Source: Roseobacter sp. MH60115
GTDB taxonomy: Bacteria > Pseudomonadota > Alphaproteobacteria > Rhodobacterales > Rhodobacteraceae
Length of the DNA stretch: 64,000 nucleotides
Assembly (NCBI RefSeq): GCF_015644665.1
Contig: NZ_JADOBQ010000003.1
Span: 1-64,000 of the forward strand
Direction of reading: 5' to 3'
The stretch's first letter is position 1; every line of letters starts with the position of its first letter. A program made the translations under genes and the position numbers. Positions 28,858 to 38,122 of this stretch are shown here, one piece after another. The notes beneath the pieces were generated by a model. The model was not told the origin of the DNA. It saw nothing but the letters and a program-made list of their open reading frames with translations, and did not search any database.

Positions 28858-29748
28858 CTACTCCACATTCTGGACTTGTTCGCGCATCTGGTCGATCACC
28901 GCCTTCAAAGCCAGACCGCAGCGGGTCAGATCGGTGTTCTGCGCCTTGGCGCAGAGGGTATTGGCCTCGCGATTGAATTCCTGCATCAGGAAATCGAGCT
29001 TGCGTCCGACCGGCCCGCCCTGCCCGATCAGGTCGCGCGCCGCCTCGACGTGGGCGGCAAGTCGGTCGATCTCTTCTGTCACGTCGGATTTCACGGCAAT
29101 CAGCGCGAGTTCCTGCGCCACGCGGTCGGCATCAGCGCCATCGGTATTGTCCATGACCTTGGCCAGATTGCGCCTCAAGGTCTCTGCCAGCGTGCCGCTG
29201 CGGGCCTCCGCCAGCCGTGCCGCTTCCGCCGTCAGGGTCGCAACTTCCTCCAGTTGACCCATCAGCACCTTGTGCAGGGCAGCGCCTTCACTGTCGCGCA
29301 TGGCGTTGAAATCGGCAATCAGGGCCTCCGCCTCCGCCAGCAGCGCCTTTGCCAGGGGTGCGGCATCATCTTCGCTGGTGCTTTGTTCTAGCACGCCCCG
29401 CAAGGCGACAATATCGGAGGAGGTCGCAGGCGCCAGAGAGACGCCCGCCTCCATCGCGCGAGCCTCGATCACCGCCATAGCGTCCAGAACGGACGTCAGC
29501 TGCGGCTCATTGATCTGCAGGGCGCCTGCCTGCTCATCCCGTGCCAGCCGCAGCGACAGGGTGACATTGCCGCGGGTGACCTGAGCGGCCAGCAGCTTGC
29601 GCAGCCCCGCTTCAAGCCCGTCGATCCAGTCCGGCACACGCAACCGCAGATCGAGCCCCTTGCCGTTCACCGCCCGCAATTCCCAGGCCCAGGAATGGGG
29701 CGACAGGCTGCCCGTGGCCGAGGAAAAACCAGTCATGGAGCGGATCAT
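28858..29748 (-). CDS. YicC family endoribonuclease
   Basis: Product of 296 aa. It starts MIRSMTGFSSATG, the conserved YicC_N opening, and ends in the conserved KLDFLMQEFNREANTLCAKA. YicC proteins have been shown in E. coli to cut RNA (RhyB decay) as ring-shaped oligomers. gmk follows on the same strand. The 261-base region before it (29749-30009) shows only promoter-sized sequence shared with the divergent PAS gene. Confidence 0.9.
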   Translation of the reverse strand: MIRSMTGFSSATGSLSPHSWAWELRAVNGKGLDLRLRVPDWIDGLEAGLRKLLAAQVTRGNVTLSLRLARDEQAGALQINEPQLTSVLDAMAVIEARAMEAGVSLAPATSSDIVALRGVLEQSTSEDDAAPLAKALLAEAEALIADFNAMRDSEGAALHKVLMGQLEEVATLTAEAARLAEARSGTLAETLRRNLAKVMDNTDGADADRVAQELALIAVKSDVTEEIDRLAAHVEAARDLIGQGGPVGRKLDFLMQEFNREANTLCAKAQNTDLTRCGLALKAVIDQMREQVQNVE

Positions 29749-30009
29749 CAGTTCTTGCCCTTTCGGCCGTCGTTCCCGCCAGCCTTATGGCGATTCAAGT
29801 GGTCAGGGCAACCCCTGCGCGATGCTTCGCCGACCGCAGGCCCTTGCATGTACCGGTTAACCAAATCTAAACATATCCCACCATTTGTAGAAAATTGTTG
29901 ATATTAAAGTTCCAGTAACCAGTTTGGCACCGTGCAAATAAACGCTATGGGTGCCTTCGTAACGATTTCAGACTGTGCGCAAGCACCGATTTAAGAAAAG
30001 GGTTGGGCG

Positions 30010-30717
30010 ATGGACAACGGCGGGCAAAAGACGCACAATGTATTTAGTATGACGCAACGTGTTTCACATTCAGGATTTGCACCAATCGCGCAGTTGGAGG
30101 CCTATTGGGAAGCCCTGCGTGGCAACCGTCTGATGCCGAACCGTGCAGAGATTGATCCGCGCGGAATCGAGCAGGCGCTGGAGTATTCCTTCATCGTCGA
30201 GAGAATTGCGCCCGGCATTGCCCGGTTGCGTATCGCCGGCAGCCATTTGAGCGATCTGATGGGCATGGAAGTTCGTGGCATGCCGCTGACCTCTTTCATC
30301 ACGCCGACATCGCGGCGTCAGCTGAGCGATATCCTCGAAGAAGTCTTTGAGACGCCGGCGACATGTTCTTTGGAATTGCGTTCCGAGGCCGGTGCAGGCC
30401 TGCCGCCACTGGAGGCGCGCATGGTGCTGATGCCGCTGAAAAGCGACCTCGGCGACGTAAGCCGCATTCTCGGCGCGCTGGTTTCAGTGGGTGAAATGGG
30501 CCGCAGCCCGCGCCGGTTCGACGTGGCGCGCAGCGCGCTACGCCCCATCGTAGCAGATGCAGCACTGCCACCTGTGCTTCAAAAGGACAAACCCGCACCG
30601 GTGAAAAAGCCCGCGACAACACCGGAGCAGGCGTTCCGCGAGCCCAGCGTACCTTTCCGCAGCGAAACGCCGCGTCAGCACGCGCCTTACCTGCGGCTGG
30701 TGAAGTCGGACGACTGA
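30010..30717 (+). CDS. PAS_5 family protein
   Basis: Product of 235 aa with no signal peptide. Residues 20-165 match the alphaproteobacterial PAS_5 type: YWEALRGNRLMPNRAEIDPR, YSFIVERIAPGIARLRIAG, LSDLMGMEVRGMPLTSFI. Such stand-alone PAS proteins may be signal adaptors; no output domain is present. The C-terminal 70 residues are proline-rich and probably disordered. It stands alone between a divergent yicC and a terminator at 30754. Confidence 0.75.
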   Translation: MDNGGQKTHNVFSMTQRVSHSGFAPIAQLEAYWEALRGNRLMPNRAEIDPRGIEQALEYSFIVERIAPGIARLRIAGSHLSDLMGMEVRGMPLTSFITPTSRRQLSDILEEVFETPATCSLELRSEAGAGLPPLEARMVLMPLKSDLGDVSRILGALVSVGEMGRSPRRFDVARSALRPIVADAALPPVLQKDKPAPVKKPATTPEQAFREPSVPFRSETPRQHAPYLRLVKSDD

Positions 30718-30753
30718 CCGCATTTCAGTACCAAAATCCTTTGATCAGGACGG

Positions 30754-30787
30754 CCGCCCGCACAGAATGTGCGGGTGGTTTTGTTTT
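30754..30787 (+). terminator. Intrinsic terminator of the PAS gene
   Basis: CCGCCCGCAC pairs with GTGCGGGTGG around AGAAT, followed by TTTTGTTTT. Confidence 0.8.
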
Positions 30788-30797
30788 GGCAGCCGCC

Positions 30798-30838
30798 ACA
30801 AAAAAGCCCGCCCGCAGATACATCCGCAGGCGGGCCTT
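30798..30838 (-). terminator. Intrinsic terminator of the DAHP synthase gene
   Basis: On the minus strand GCCCGCCTGCGG pairs with the CTGCGGGCGGGC side around a short loop and is followed by TTTTTTGTGG. It stands back to back with the plus-strand terminator of the PAS gene. Confidence 0.8.
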
Positions 30839-30859
30839 ACCCTGATCGGAGAACCGACG

Positions 30860-32230
30860 TTACCCCGCAGCCTGATCGCGATGCGCGGCGCGGCGGTTCG
30901 ACAGCTCATCCGCCACCAGGAACGCCAGTTCCAGAGACTGGCTGGCGTTCAGGCGCGGATCACAGGCGGTATGGTAGCGATCTGACAGGTCTTCATCGCT
31001 GACGGCGCGAACACCTCCGGTGCACTCGGTCACGTCTTGCCCGGTCATCTCGAAATGCACGCCCCCCGGCACGGTGCCTTCGGTCGCATGCACGGCAAAG
31101 AACTCGCGCACTTCGCGCAGCACGGAATCAAAGGGCCGCGTTTTGTAGCCGGTCGAGGATTTGATCGTATTGCCGTGCATCGCGTCACAGACCCAGGTGA
31201 CATTGGCCCCCTCTTCGCGGACCGTCTTGATCAGGCGCGGCAGGTGCTCGCCCACGGAGCCCGCGCCGAAACGCGCGATCAGGGTCAGGCGTCCCTCTTC
31301 GTTTTCGGGGTTCAACTTGGCCATCAGTACCTTGAGGTCTTCCGACGTCATCGACGGACCCGCCTTCAGGCCGATCGGGTTCTGCACGCCGCTGGCAAAC
31401 TCGACATGCGCACCATCGGGCTGGCGCGTCCGGTCGCCGATCCAGATCATGTGACCCGAGCCTGCCAGCCACTTGCCGGTGGTGCTGTCGATACGCGTCA
31501 GCGCCTCTTCATACTCCAGCAGGAGCGACTCGTGGCTGGTGTAGAATTCCACGGACTTCAGCGTATGGGCCGTATCCCCGTTCACCCCCGCCGCCGTCAT
31601 GAAGTCCAGCGTGTCGGAAATCCGGTTGGCAATCTCGCGGTAGCGGTCGACCTTCTCGCTCTCGGTGAAGCCCAGCGTCCAGGCGTGCACCTGATGCACA
31701 TCCGCGTAACCGCCCGTCGAGAACGCGCGGATGAGGTTCAGCGTGGCGGCAGCCTGGGTGTAGGCGCGCAACATCTTCTCCGGGTCCGGGATGCGGGCCT
31801 CGGGCGTGAAGTCGAGCTCGTTGATGATATCACCGCGGTAGCTGGGCAGTTCCACACCTTCCACCGTCTCGGTGGGCGCCGAGCGTGGCTTGGCGAATTG
31901 CCCGGCCATACGCCCCACTTTGATCACCGGCACCTTGGCCCCATGGGTCAGGACGATGGCCATCTGCAGCATCACCTTGAACGTGTCGCGGATCGCATCC
32001 GAGCTGAACTGGTCGAAACTCTCGGCGCAATCACCGCCCTGCAGCAGAAAGGCCTCGCCACGGCCAGCGGCGGCAAGGTGCTTTTTCAGGCGACGGGCCT
32101 CACCGGCAAAGACCAGGAGCGGAAATCGGGCAAGCTGGGCCTCGACAGCCTCCAGGGCGGCCTGATCCGGATAATCCGGCATCTGGATCCGCGGTTTGGC
32201 GCGCCAGCTTGATTTTGTCCATTCGGTCAT
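30860..32230 (-). CDS. aroG: 3-deoxy-7-phosphoheptulonate synthase, class II
   Basis: Product of 456 aa, the plant/actinobacterial (class II) DAHP synthase that joins PEP and erythrose 4-phosphate at the head of the shikimate pathway. Landmarks are [14 protein letters not shown] at the start, [11 protein letters not shown] (metal-binding Cys), [26 protein letters not shown] and [10 protein letters not shown]. The ATG at 32230 follows CGGAG; upstream in-frame residues are not conserved. It diverges from the GlxA-type regulator. aroQ of the same pathway is at 14.7 kb but not linked in an operon. Confidence 0.95.
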   Translation of the reverse strand: MTEWTKSSWRAKPRIQMPDYPDQAALEAVEAQLARFPLLVFAGEARRLKKHLAAAGRGEAFLLQGGDCAESFDQFSSDAIRDTFKVMLQMAIVLTHGAKVPVIKVGRMAGQFAKPRSAPTETVEGVELPSYRGDIINELDFTPEARIPDPEKMLRAYTQAAATLNLIRAFSTGGYADVHQVHAWTLGFTESEKVDRYREIANRISDTLDFMTAAGVNGDTAHTLKSVEFYTSHESLLLEYEEALTRIDSTTGKWLAGSGHMIWIGDRTRQPDGAHVEFASGVQNPIGLKAGPSMTSEDLKVLMAKLNPENEEGRLTLIARFGAGSVGEHLPRLIKTVREEGANVTWVCDAMHGNTIKSSTGYKTRPFDSVLREVREFFAVHATEGTVPGGVHFEMTGQDVTECTGGVRAVSDEDLSDRYHTACDPRLNASQSLELAFLVADELSNRRAAHRDQAAG

Positions 32231-32420
32231 TTTTTCTACTCCGGGTTGAGCCCGCATTCCTGCGAGCGCTCACATCTCAGCGCCCTCTATACAAAAGCCT
32301 TAGAGCAGTGACCATATCACAAATTCGACCTCTTGACGTGACGTTTCGGTCGTGACCATGTGAGCCAACAGACAGCGGAGAACGCCCCCTGTCCCGGGAA
32401 GATAAGATCAAGAGACGGCA

Positions 32421-33425
32421 ATGTCCCAGATGCAACCAGCCCTGCGGAAAGATCCGCCCGCCGACAAACCGAAGCGGTTCGTGTTTGTTTTGCTCGACGA
32501 TTTCACATTGCTCTGTTTTTCCGCTGCCGTCGAAAGCCTTCGCATCGCAAACCGGATGGCAGGTCGACAGCTCTATGAATGGCGGATCATCGGCGAGGGC
32601 GGTGATATCGTCTATGCCTCCTCGGGTAGCGGCTTCAAGCTGGACGGAGATCTGGAAGATCTGAACCGCGACGACACGGTGATGGTCTGTGGCGGCATCG
32701 ACGTGCAGGCAGCTACCACAAAACGCGTGCTGGGTTGGCTGCGCCGCGAGGCCCGCAAGGGGCTTTTGGTCGGCGGGCTCTGCACTGCTGCCTACACACT
32801 CGCCAAGGCGGGGCTGCTGGACGGCAAACGCGCCACGATCCACTGGGAAAATCAGGACAGTTTTTCCGAGGAGTTCCAGGAGGTCGACCTGACGAAATCG
32901 GTCTTCGTGGTCGATGGCAACCGGATTACCACCGCTGGCGGGACCTCCTCCATCGATCTGATGCTCAAGCTGATTGCCGATCACCAGGGCGAAGAACTCG
33001 CCAATATGGTGGCAGACCAGTTGATCTATGCGTCGATCCGCACCGATCAGGACACGCAGCGCCTGTCGGTGCCGACCCGGATTGGCGTGCGCCACCCGAA
33101 GCTCAGCAAAGTCATCCAGATGATGGAGGGCAATATCGAGGAGCCGATCAGCCCGTCGATCCTCGCCAAGAACGTCGGCATGAGCACGCGGCAGCTGGAG
33201 CGGCTCTTTCGCCGCTATCTCAACCGCTCGCCCAAGCGCTACTACATGGAATTACGGCTGCAGAAGGCGCGCAACCTGCTGATGCAGACCGATATGAGCG
33301 TGATCAACGTGGCCCTGGCCTGTGGCTTTGCCTCACCCTCGCATTTTTCCAAATGCTACCGGTCGCATTATGACACCACGCCCTACCGCGAGCGTGGCAG
33401 TCACGCGGCGCGCCTGTCCATCTGA
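32421..33425 (+). CDS. GlxA family transcriptional regulator (DJ-1/PfpI plus AraC domains)
   Basis: Product of 334 aa. Residues about 18-190 are a DJ-1/PfpI-like sensor (FVLLDDFTLLCFSAAVESLR; GLCTAAYTLAKAGLL with cysteine at the nucleophile elbow). Residues 230-330 are an AraC helix-turn-helix pair (NVGMSTRQLERLFRRYLNRS; VINVALACGFASPSHFSKCY). The sequence is like the GbdR group that controls glycine-betaine and choline use, but no such genes are adjacent, so the target is unknown. It is divergent from the DAHP synthase gene with a 190-base shared control region. Confidence 0.85.
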   Translation: MSQMQPALRKDPPADKPKRFVFVLLDDFTLLCFSAAVESLRIANRMAGRQLYEWRIIGEGGDIVYASSGSGFKLDGDLEDLNRDDTVMVCGGIDVQAATTKRVLGWLRREARKGLLVGGLCTAAYTLAKAGLLDGKRATIHWENQDSFSEEFQEVDLTKSVFVVDGNRITTAGGTSSIDLMLKLIADHQGEELANMVADQLIYASIRTDQDTQRLSVPTRIGVRHPKLSKVIQMMEGNIEEPISPSILAKNVGMSTRQLERLFRRYLNRSPKRYYMELRLQKARNLLMQTDMSVINVALACGFASPSHFSKCYRSHYDTTPYRERGSHAARLSI

Positions 33426-34535
33426 TCAGGCGCCCGCGCGCGCCATGCGGTAGACAACCCCGTCGCCTACAGAGACGAACCAGATGCTGCCATCAGGCGC
33501 TTCGATCAGGTCACGTACGCGGCTGGTCTGATCAGACTTGATCTGACCGGCCTCACGCGCGGTATTCCCTGACACCTCCAGCCGCGAGATGTAATCGAAT
33601 TTCAGCGACCCCACAAAGATGTCGCCCCGCCACTCCGGGAACATCTCGCCCTGATAGACCAACAATCCTGAGGGCGCGATGGACGGGTCCCAGTAGTGCA
33701 GCGGCTGTTCCATCCCCGGCTTGGTGGCGCCTTCGCCGATCTTGGCCCCGGAGTAATGCCGCCCGTAGGAGATCACCGGCCAGCCGAAGTTGGCGCCTTT
33801 CTTCACGCGGTTCAGCTCATCGCCCCCCCGCGCGCCGTGCTCTGACGTCCAGAGCTGCCCGGCGGCGTCAAAGCCTGCGCCCTGCGGGTTGCGGTGTCCA
33901 AAGGACCAGATCTCCGGCAACACATCTGCCTGCCCGACAAAGGGATTGTCGCGCGGCACCGACCCGTCCCGATTGATGCGAACAATCGCGCCATTGTGGG
34001 TGCTGCGATCCTGCGCGGACGGGCGGTCGCCCCGGTCGCCAATGGTGACAAAGAGCGTCCCATCCGCCGCCTCCACCACGCGACTGCCAAAATGCCGCCC
34101 CCCCGCACTGCCGGCGGCCATTTCGAAAAGAACGCGCGGATTTTCCAGACGGGTGGCGTCCTGCGACAGGCGGGCCACCGCCAGCGCCGTCCCGGCACCG
34201 CCCCGCTGTGGTTTGGAATAGGTCAGGAAAAGCTCCCGCGTCTGTGCGAAGTCACGCGCCAATGTGATGTCGAGCAGCCCGCCCTGCCCCCGTGCAGCCA
34301 CATCCGGCACCCCCGCCACCTCGCGGCGTGCGCCATCGCGGAAATGCAGCAGCGCGCCCTCCCGCTCGGTGACCAGCAGACCGCCGTCCGGCATCAGGGC
34401 AATCCCCCAGGGCGTATCGAGCCCCTCTGCCATCGGCGATAGGGTGATCCGCGTGTCGGCCTGCACCGCCATGACCGCAAAGGTACTGAACAAGGCAGAG
34501 AGGATGAGGGCTCTCACTGGAAATCGGCGGGTCAT
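33426..34535 (-). CDS. Secreted PQQ-dependent aldose sugar dehydrogenase-type protein
   Basis: Product of 369 aa with a signal peptide (ILSALFSTFAVMAVQA). It is a six-bladed beta-propeller of the soluble glucose/aldose dehydrogenase (YliI/Asd) family: GLDTPWGIALMPDGGLLVTE at the start, GGRHFGSRVVEAADGTLFVT, IWSFGHRNPQGAGFD, SEHGARGGDELN. PQQ- and Ca2+-binding residues of the family lie in these segments. It should oxidise sugars in the periplasm; no PQQ synthesis genes are in the window. It is divergent from the ABC transporter operon. Confidence 0.88.
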   Translation of the reverse strand: MTRRFPVRALILSALFSTFAVMAVQADTRITLSPMAEGLDTPWGIALMPDGGLLVTEREGALLHFRDGARREVAGVPDVAARGQGGLLDITLARDFAQTRELFLTYSKPQRGGAGTALAVARLSQDATRLENPRVLFEMAAGSAGGRHFGSRVVEAADGTLFVTIGDRGDRPSAQDRSTHNGAIVRINRDGSVPRDNPFVGQADVLPEIWSFGHRNPQGAGFDAAGQLWTSEHGARGGDELNRVKKGANFGWPVISYGRHYSGAKIGEGATKPGMEQPLHYWDPSIAPSGLLVYQGEMFPEWRGDIFVGSLKFDYISRLEVSGNTAREAGQIKSDQTSRVRDLIEAPDGSIWFVSVGDGVVYRMARAGA

Positions 34536-34699
34536 CTGTCGGGTCTCCCAAGCTGCGCTTACCTGATGGAAATAGGCGAAAAGCCCGGTTTCTCAAGGCG
34601 CGCTGACCCGATTGTGAGGCCCTCGAAAAGCGCTTTTCTTTTGAGCACGGCGCGCATAACCTGTCGCCCGAACGTGATGTTCCAATATGGGAGAAAACA

Positions 34700-35890
34700 A
34701 TGAAAAAGATGCTTTTGGCCTCCACGGCTGCAGCACTTGTCGCGACCTCTGCGTTGGCAGGTGGTCACGCAAAGGAAGTAAAACTGGGCATTCTCATCGG
34801 CTTCACCGGCCCGATTGAATCGCTGACCGGTCCGATGGCGGCGGGTGCTGAATTGGCGATGAGCGAAGTGACTGAGAGCGGCAAGCTGCTGGATGCAGCC
34901 AAGGTGACGCCGATGCGGGCGGATACCGGCTGTATCGACAACGGCCTGTCCACCTCCAACGGGGAACGCCTGATTGCGGATGGTGCGCATGGCATCATTG
35001 GCGGCGACTGCTCCGGCGTGACCGGCGCGATCCTGCAGAACGTGGCGATCCCGAACGGCATGGTGATGATCTCGCCCTCCGCCACATCGCCGGGCCTGTC
35101 CACGGTTGAAGACAATGATCTCTTCTTCCGCACCGCCCCGTCGGATGCGCGCGAAGGCCAGGTCATGGCCGAGATCCTGCAGGAGCGCGGCGTGCAATCC
35201 ATCGCTTTGACCTACACCAACAACGACTACGGCAAAGGTCTGGCCGATGCGATTGAAAGCAACTTCAAGGAAGTTGGTGGTGAAGTGACCATCGTCGCGG
35301 CCCATGAAGACGGCAAAGCGGATTATTCCGCGGAGATGGGCGCGCTGGCCTCTGCCGGGGGCGATCTGCTGGTCGTTGCCGGGTATCTGGACCAGGGGGG
35401 TCTGGGCATCATCAACGCGGCGCTGGACACAGGCGCGTTTGACACCTTCGGCCTGCCCGGTGGCATGATCGGCGACAGCCTGCCGGCAAATGTCGGGGAT
35501 GCGCTGAACGGCTCCTACGGTCAGATCGCAGGCTCCGGCGGTGAGGGCATCGAAAAGCTGACCGCGATGGCCGGTGACGCGTTCGACGCCACCTCGCCCT
35601 ACACGCCCGAAAGCTATGATGCGGCGGCACTCTTCATGCTGGCCATGCAGGCGGCGGACAGCACCGACCCTGCGGACTATGGCAAGCACATCCTCGATGT
35701 GGCCAATGCGCCCGGTGAAAAGATCTACCCCGGTGAGCTGGGCAAGGCGCTCGACATCATTCGCGAAGGCGGCGACGTGGACTATGTCGGTGCCTCGGCG
35801 GTTGAGCTGATCGGCCCCGGCGAATCCGCGGGCACCTACCGCATGATCGAAGTGAAGGATGGCAAGAACGAAACCATCGGTTTCAAGTAA
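34700..35890 (+). CDS. ABC transporter substrate-binding protein, branched-chain amino-acid type
   Basis: Product of 396 aa with a signal peptide ending ATSALAG. It has the Leu/Ile/Val-binding fold: KLGILIGFTGPIESLTGPMA, DGAHGIIGGDCSGVTGAI, VMISPSATSPGLST, ALTYTNNDYGKGLADA. This fold also serves amides, urea and aromatic acids, so the ligand is open. First gene of the transporter operon; a strong hairpin (35909-35941) after it should raise its level over the membrane parts. Confidence 0.9.
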   Translation: MKKMLLASTAAALVATSALAGGHAKEVKLGILIGFTGPIESLTGPMAAGAELAMSEVTESGKLLDAAKVTPMRADTGCIDNGLSTSNGERLIADGAHGIIGGDCSGVTGAILQNVAIPNGMVMISPSATSPGLSTVEDNDLFFRTAPSDAREGQVMAEILQERGVQSIALTYTNNDYGKGLADAIESNFKEVGGEVTIVAAHEDGKADYSAEMGALASAGGDLLVVAGYLDQGGLGIINAALDTGAFDTFGLPGGMIGDSLPANVGDALNGSYGQIAGSGGEGIEKLTAMAGDAFDATSPYTPESYDAAALFMLAMQAADSTDPADYGKHILDVANAPGEKIYPGELGKALDIIREGGDVDYVGASAVELIGPGESAGTYRMIEVKDGKNETIGFK

Positions 35891-35908
35891 TCCGTCCCGT
35901 AAGACAAC

Positions 35909-35941
35909 GAACGGCCCGACGCTTTGCGCGCCGGGCCGTTC
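35909..35941 (+). promoter_or_regulatory. Stem-loop after the substrate-binding-protein gene
   Basis: GAACGGCCCG pairs with CGGGCCGTTC; no T tract follows. It is probably an mRNA-stabilising or partial-termination hairpin giving excess binding protein. Confidence 0.6.
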
Positions 35942-35983
35942 CAATGATACAAGGCGCCAATGCAGCGCCGACGGGGAAAACAT

Positions 35984-36766
35984 ATGATCGTCGTAGACGA
36001 CATTCATAAGCACTTCGGCGGTTTTCACGCCGTGGATGGTGCGTCGCTGGAAATCGAACAGGGCAGGATCACCGGGCTGATCGGCCCGAACGGCGCGGGA
36101 AAAACAACTCTTTTCAATGTGATCGCGGGCGTTCTTCAACCAACCTTTGGCCGTGTGACGATGCAGGGCGAGGACATCACCGGCCTGCCGCCGCACACGC
36201 TCTTCCACAAGGGGCTCTTGCGCACCTTCCAGATCGCGCATGAGTTTTCGTCCATGACCTGTCGCGAGAACCTGATGATGGTGCCGGGCGCGCAGTCGGG
36301 TGAGACGCTCTGGAACACCTGGTTCGGGCGCAAGCGCATCGCCGATGAGGAACGCGCCTTGCGGGCCAAGGCCGATGAGGTGCTGGAATTCCTGACCGTG
36401 GAGCATTTGGCGGACCACAAGGCGGGCCAGATCTCCGGCGGGCAGAAGAAGCTGCTGGAACTGGGGCGCACCATGATGGTGGATGCCAAGATCGTCTTTC
36501 TGGACGAGGTCGGCGCAGGCGTGAACCGCACACTGCTGAACACGATTGGTGATGCGATTATCCGGCTCAACCAGGATCGGGGCTATACTTTCGTGGTCAT
36601 CGAACATGACATGGATTTCATCGGGCGCCTGTGCGACCCGGTGATCTGCATGGCCGAGGGCAAGGTGTTGGCGCAGGGCACGCTGGACGAGATCAAGGCG
36701 AATGAGCAGGTGATCGAAGCCTATCTCGGCACCGGCCTGAAGAACAAGGACAAGGTGGGCGCATGA
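35984..36766 (+). CDS. ABC transporter ATPase, LivG type
   Basis: Product of 260 aa. Walker A GPNGAGKTTLFN, signature ISGGQKKLLELG, Walker B IVFLDEVGAGVN and switch histidine in VVIEHDMDFIG are intact; LEFLTVEHLADHKAG is LivG-like. The ATG at 35984 follows GGGGAAAA; an in-frame ATG at 35960 lacks a binding site. The Walker B has V-G-A in place of the more common P-x-x, as often in LivG. Works with the LivF-type ATPase and two permeases downstream. Confidence 0.92.
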   Translation: MIVVDDIHKHFGGFHAVDGASLEIEQGRITGLIGPNGAGKTTLFNVIAGVLQPTFGRVTMQGEDITGLPPHTLFHKGLLRTFQIAHEFSSMTCRENLMMVPGAQSGETLWNTWFGRKRIADEERALRAKADEVLEFLTVEHLADHKAGQISGGQKKLLELGRTMMVDAKIVFLDEVGAGVNRTLLNTIGDAIIRLNQDRGYTFVVIEHDMDFIGRLCDPVICMAEGKVLAQGTLDEIKANEQVIEAYLGTGLKNKDKVGA

Positions 36767-36805
36767 GCATCGGTCGGATATGCTGGCCGCTGCGCGGCGG
36801 ATTTC

Positions 36806-36840
36806 ATGCCTCCGGCGGGGATATTTGTGGCCAGAAGAAG
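36806..36840 (+). repeat. Rhodobacteraceae-type intergenic repeat copy
   Basis: The 35-base stretch between the two ATPase genes reads ATGCCTCCGGCGGGGATATT followed by TGTGGCCAGAAGAAG. From memory this GCCTCCGGCGGG...AGAAGAAG motif is scattered between genes in Rhodobacteraceae genomes, usually just after stop codons. Only this copy was noticed here. Confidence 0.5.
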
Positions 36841-36854
36841 CGGGAGTGGTTCGG

Positions 36855-37679
36855 ATGAGCACTGATCCCTATTCCGACCGCGGCAACAAGGACCTGTCGC
36901 TGGGTAATCCCAGGGGCATGGGCACCGCGACGCCGGTGAAACCGGGCGGCAAGGCGTATGCCTCTGCCGGTGGGCCGTTCCTGATTGGTGAGGCGATGAC
37001 GGGCGGCTATGGGAACGGCCCCGACATTCTGCACGATTGCACCATTGCGGTGGACCGTGGCGAAATCGCGGTGATCGTCGGGCCAAACGGGGCAGGCAAA
37101 TCGACTGGCATGAAAGCGGTGTTCGGCATGCTGAACCTGCGCGCGGGGCATGTGAAGCTGGATGGCGAGGATATCACCGCGCTTTCTCCGCAGGACCGGG
37201 TGGCCAAGGGCATGGGGTTTGTGCCGCAGACGTCGAACATCTTCACCTCCATGACCGTTGAGGAGAACCTGGAGATGGGCGCGTTTATCCGCACGGATGA
37301 CATCAGGCCCACGATGGAGCAGATCTATGATCTGTTTCCGATCCTGCGCGACAAGCGACGGCAACCGGCAGGTGAGCTGTCGGGGGGGCAGCGGCAGCAG
37401 GTGGCGGTGGGCCGGGCGCTGATGACGCAACCGAAGGTGTTGATGCTGGATGAGCCGACGGCGGGAGTGTCGCCGATCGTGATGGATGAGCTTTTCGACC
37501 GCATCATCGAAGTGGCGCGCACGGGCATCCCGATCCTGATGGTGGAACAGAACGCGCGGCAGGCACTGGAGATCGCCGACAAGGGCTATGTGCTGGTGCA
37601 GGGGCGGAATGCCTATACGGGAACGGGCAAGGAATTGCTCGCCGACCCTGAAGTGCGCAAGTCGTTTTTGGGAGGGTAG
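36855..37679 (+). CDS. ABC transporter ATPase, LivF type, with N-terminal extension
   Basis: Product of 274 aa. Walker A GPNGAGKSTGMK, signature LSGGQRQQVAVG, Walker B VLMLDEPTAGVS and VEQNARQAL are typical of LivF. About 45 extra residues precede the ATPase core (STDPYSDRGNKDLSLGNPRG onward), polar and glycine-rich, of unknown role. The ATG at 36855 stands after CGGGAGTGGTTCGG. The spacer from the LivG gene holds an intergenic repeat. The next gene is not a permease but a small secreted protein. Confidence 0.9.
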   Translation: MSTDPYSDRGNKDLSLGNPRGMGTATPVKPGGKAYASAGGPFLIGEAMTGGYGNGPDILHDCTIAVDRGEIAVIVGPNGAGKSTGMKAVFGMLNLRAGHVKLDGEDITALSPQDRVAKGMGFVPQTSNIFTSMTVEENLEMGAFIRTDDIRPTMEQIYDLFPILRDKRRQPAGELSGGQRQQVAVGRALMTQPKVLMLDEPTAGVSPIVMDELFDRIIEVARTGIPILMVEQNARQALEIADKGYVLVQGRNAYTGTGKELLADPEVRKSFLGG

Positions 37680-37681
37680 AG

Positions 37682-38122
37682 GTGTCCACGAAACGTTTGT
37701 TCTTTGGAATGGTGATCATCGTAGCACTCATCGGCGTCTCTAGCTTTGAACTCTCAAAGAGGTCGACAGCAGAGCAATTGACGGACCCTCTGGTCGCATT
37801 CGCGATGAAACCAGCCAAATGTGCTGTGACGATGGTCTGTCGGGATGATCATGACTGCAGTGACGCGCAGACAACACTTGAAATCGACGTCAAGAAATCC
37901 GACGAAAACGAAAAATATGAGGTTTCGATACGCGAAGGATCTTCGCACTATTGGATAAACCCTATCCCTTGGGAGGAAAACGCTTCCTTCTTTCTAGGCA
38001 TGCATAATGAAGGATATACGATGCTTGTCAGGAACGCTGACGGGCGGATGGTCATGACTAAATACTTCGGCTCCACGGCCGCCGTCGTTACCAGTTTTGG
38101 TGTGTGTGAGGCAATCAGCTGA
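37682..38122 (+). CDS. Small secreted or anchored hypothetical protein inside the transporter operon
   Basis: Product of 146 aa beginning with GTG at 37682, six bases after GGGAGGG at the end of the LivF gene. Residues 5-22 are a hydrophobic signal or anchor (LFFGMVIIVALIGVSSF). Four cysteines (KCAVTMVCRDDHDC and GVC near the end) suggest two disulfides in the periplasm. I recognise no family. Codon use is more AT-rich than the flanking transporter genes, so it looks like a later insertion into the operon. Its stop overlaps the permease start (TGATG), so it is translated in line with the operon. Confidence 0.6.
   Translation: MSTKRLFFGMVIIVALIGVSSFELSKRSTAEQLTDPLVAFAMKPAKCAVTMVCRDDHDCSDAQTTLEIDVKKSDENEKYEVSIREGSSHYWINPIPWEENASFFLGMHNEGYTMLVRNADGRMVMTKYFGSTAAVVTSFGVCEAIS

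Noticed and set aside
28210-29391. Long plus-strand frame over gmk and yicC
   Set aside because: Antisense to two well-supported genes.
34559-36862. Very long open frame (767 codons) on the minus strand
   Set aside because: It lies fully antisense to the substrate-binding protein and LivG-type ATPase genes, which have clear motifs and ribosome binding sites. The translation is His/Arg/Gln-rich, typical of an antisense frame in high-GC DNA.
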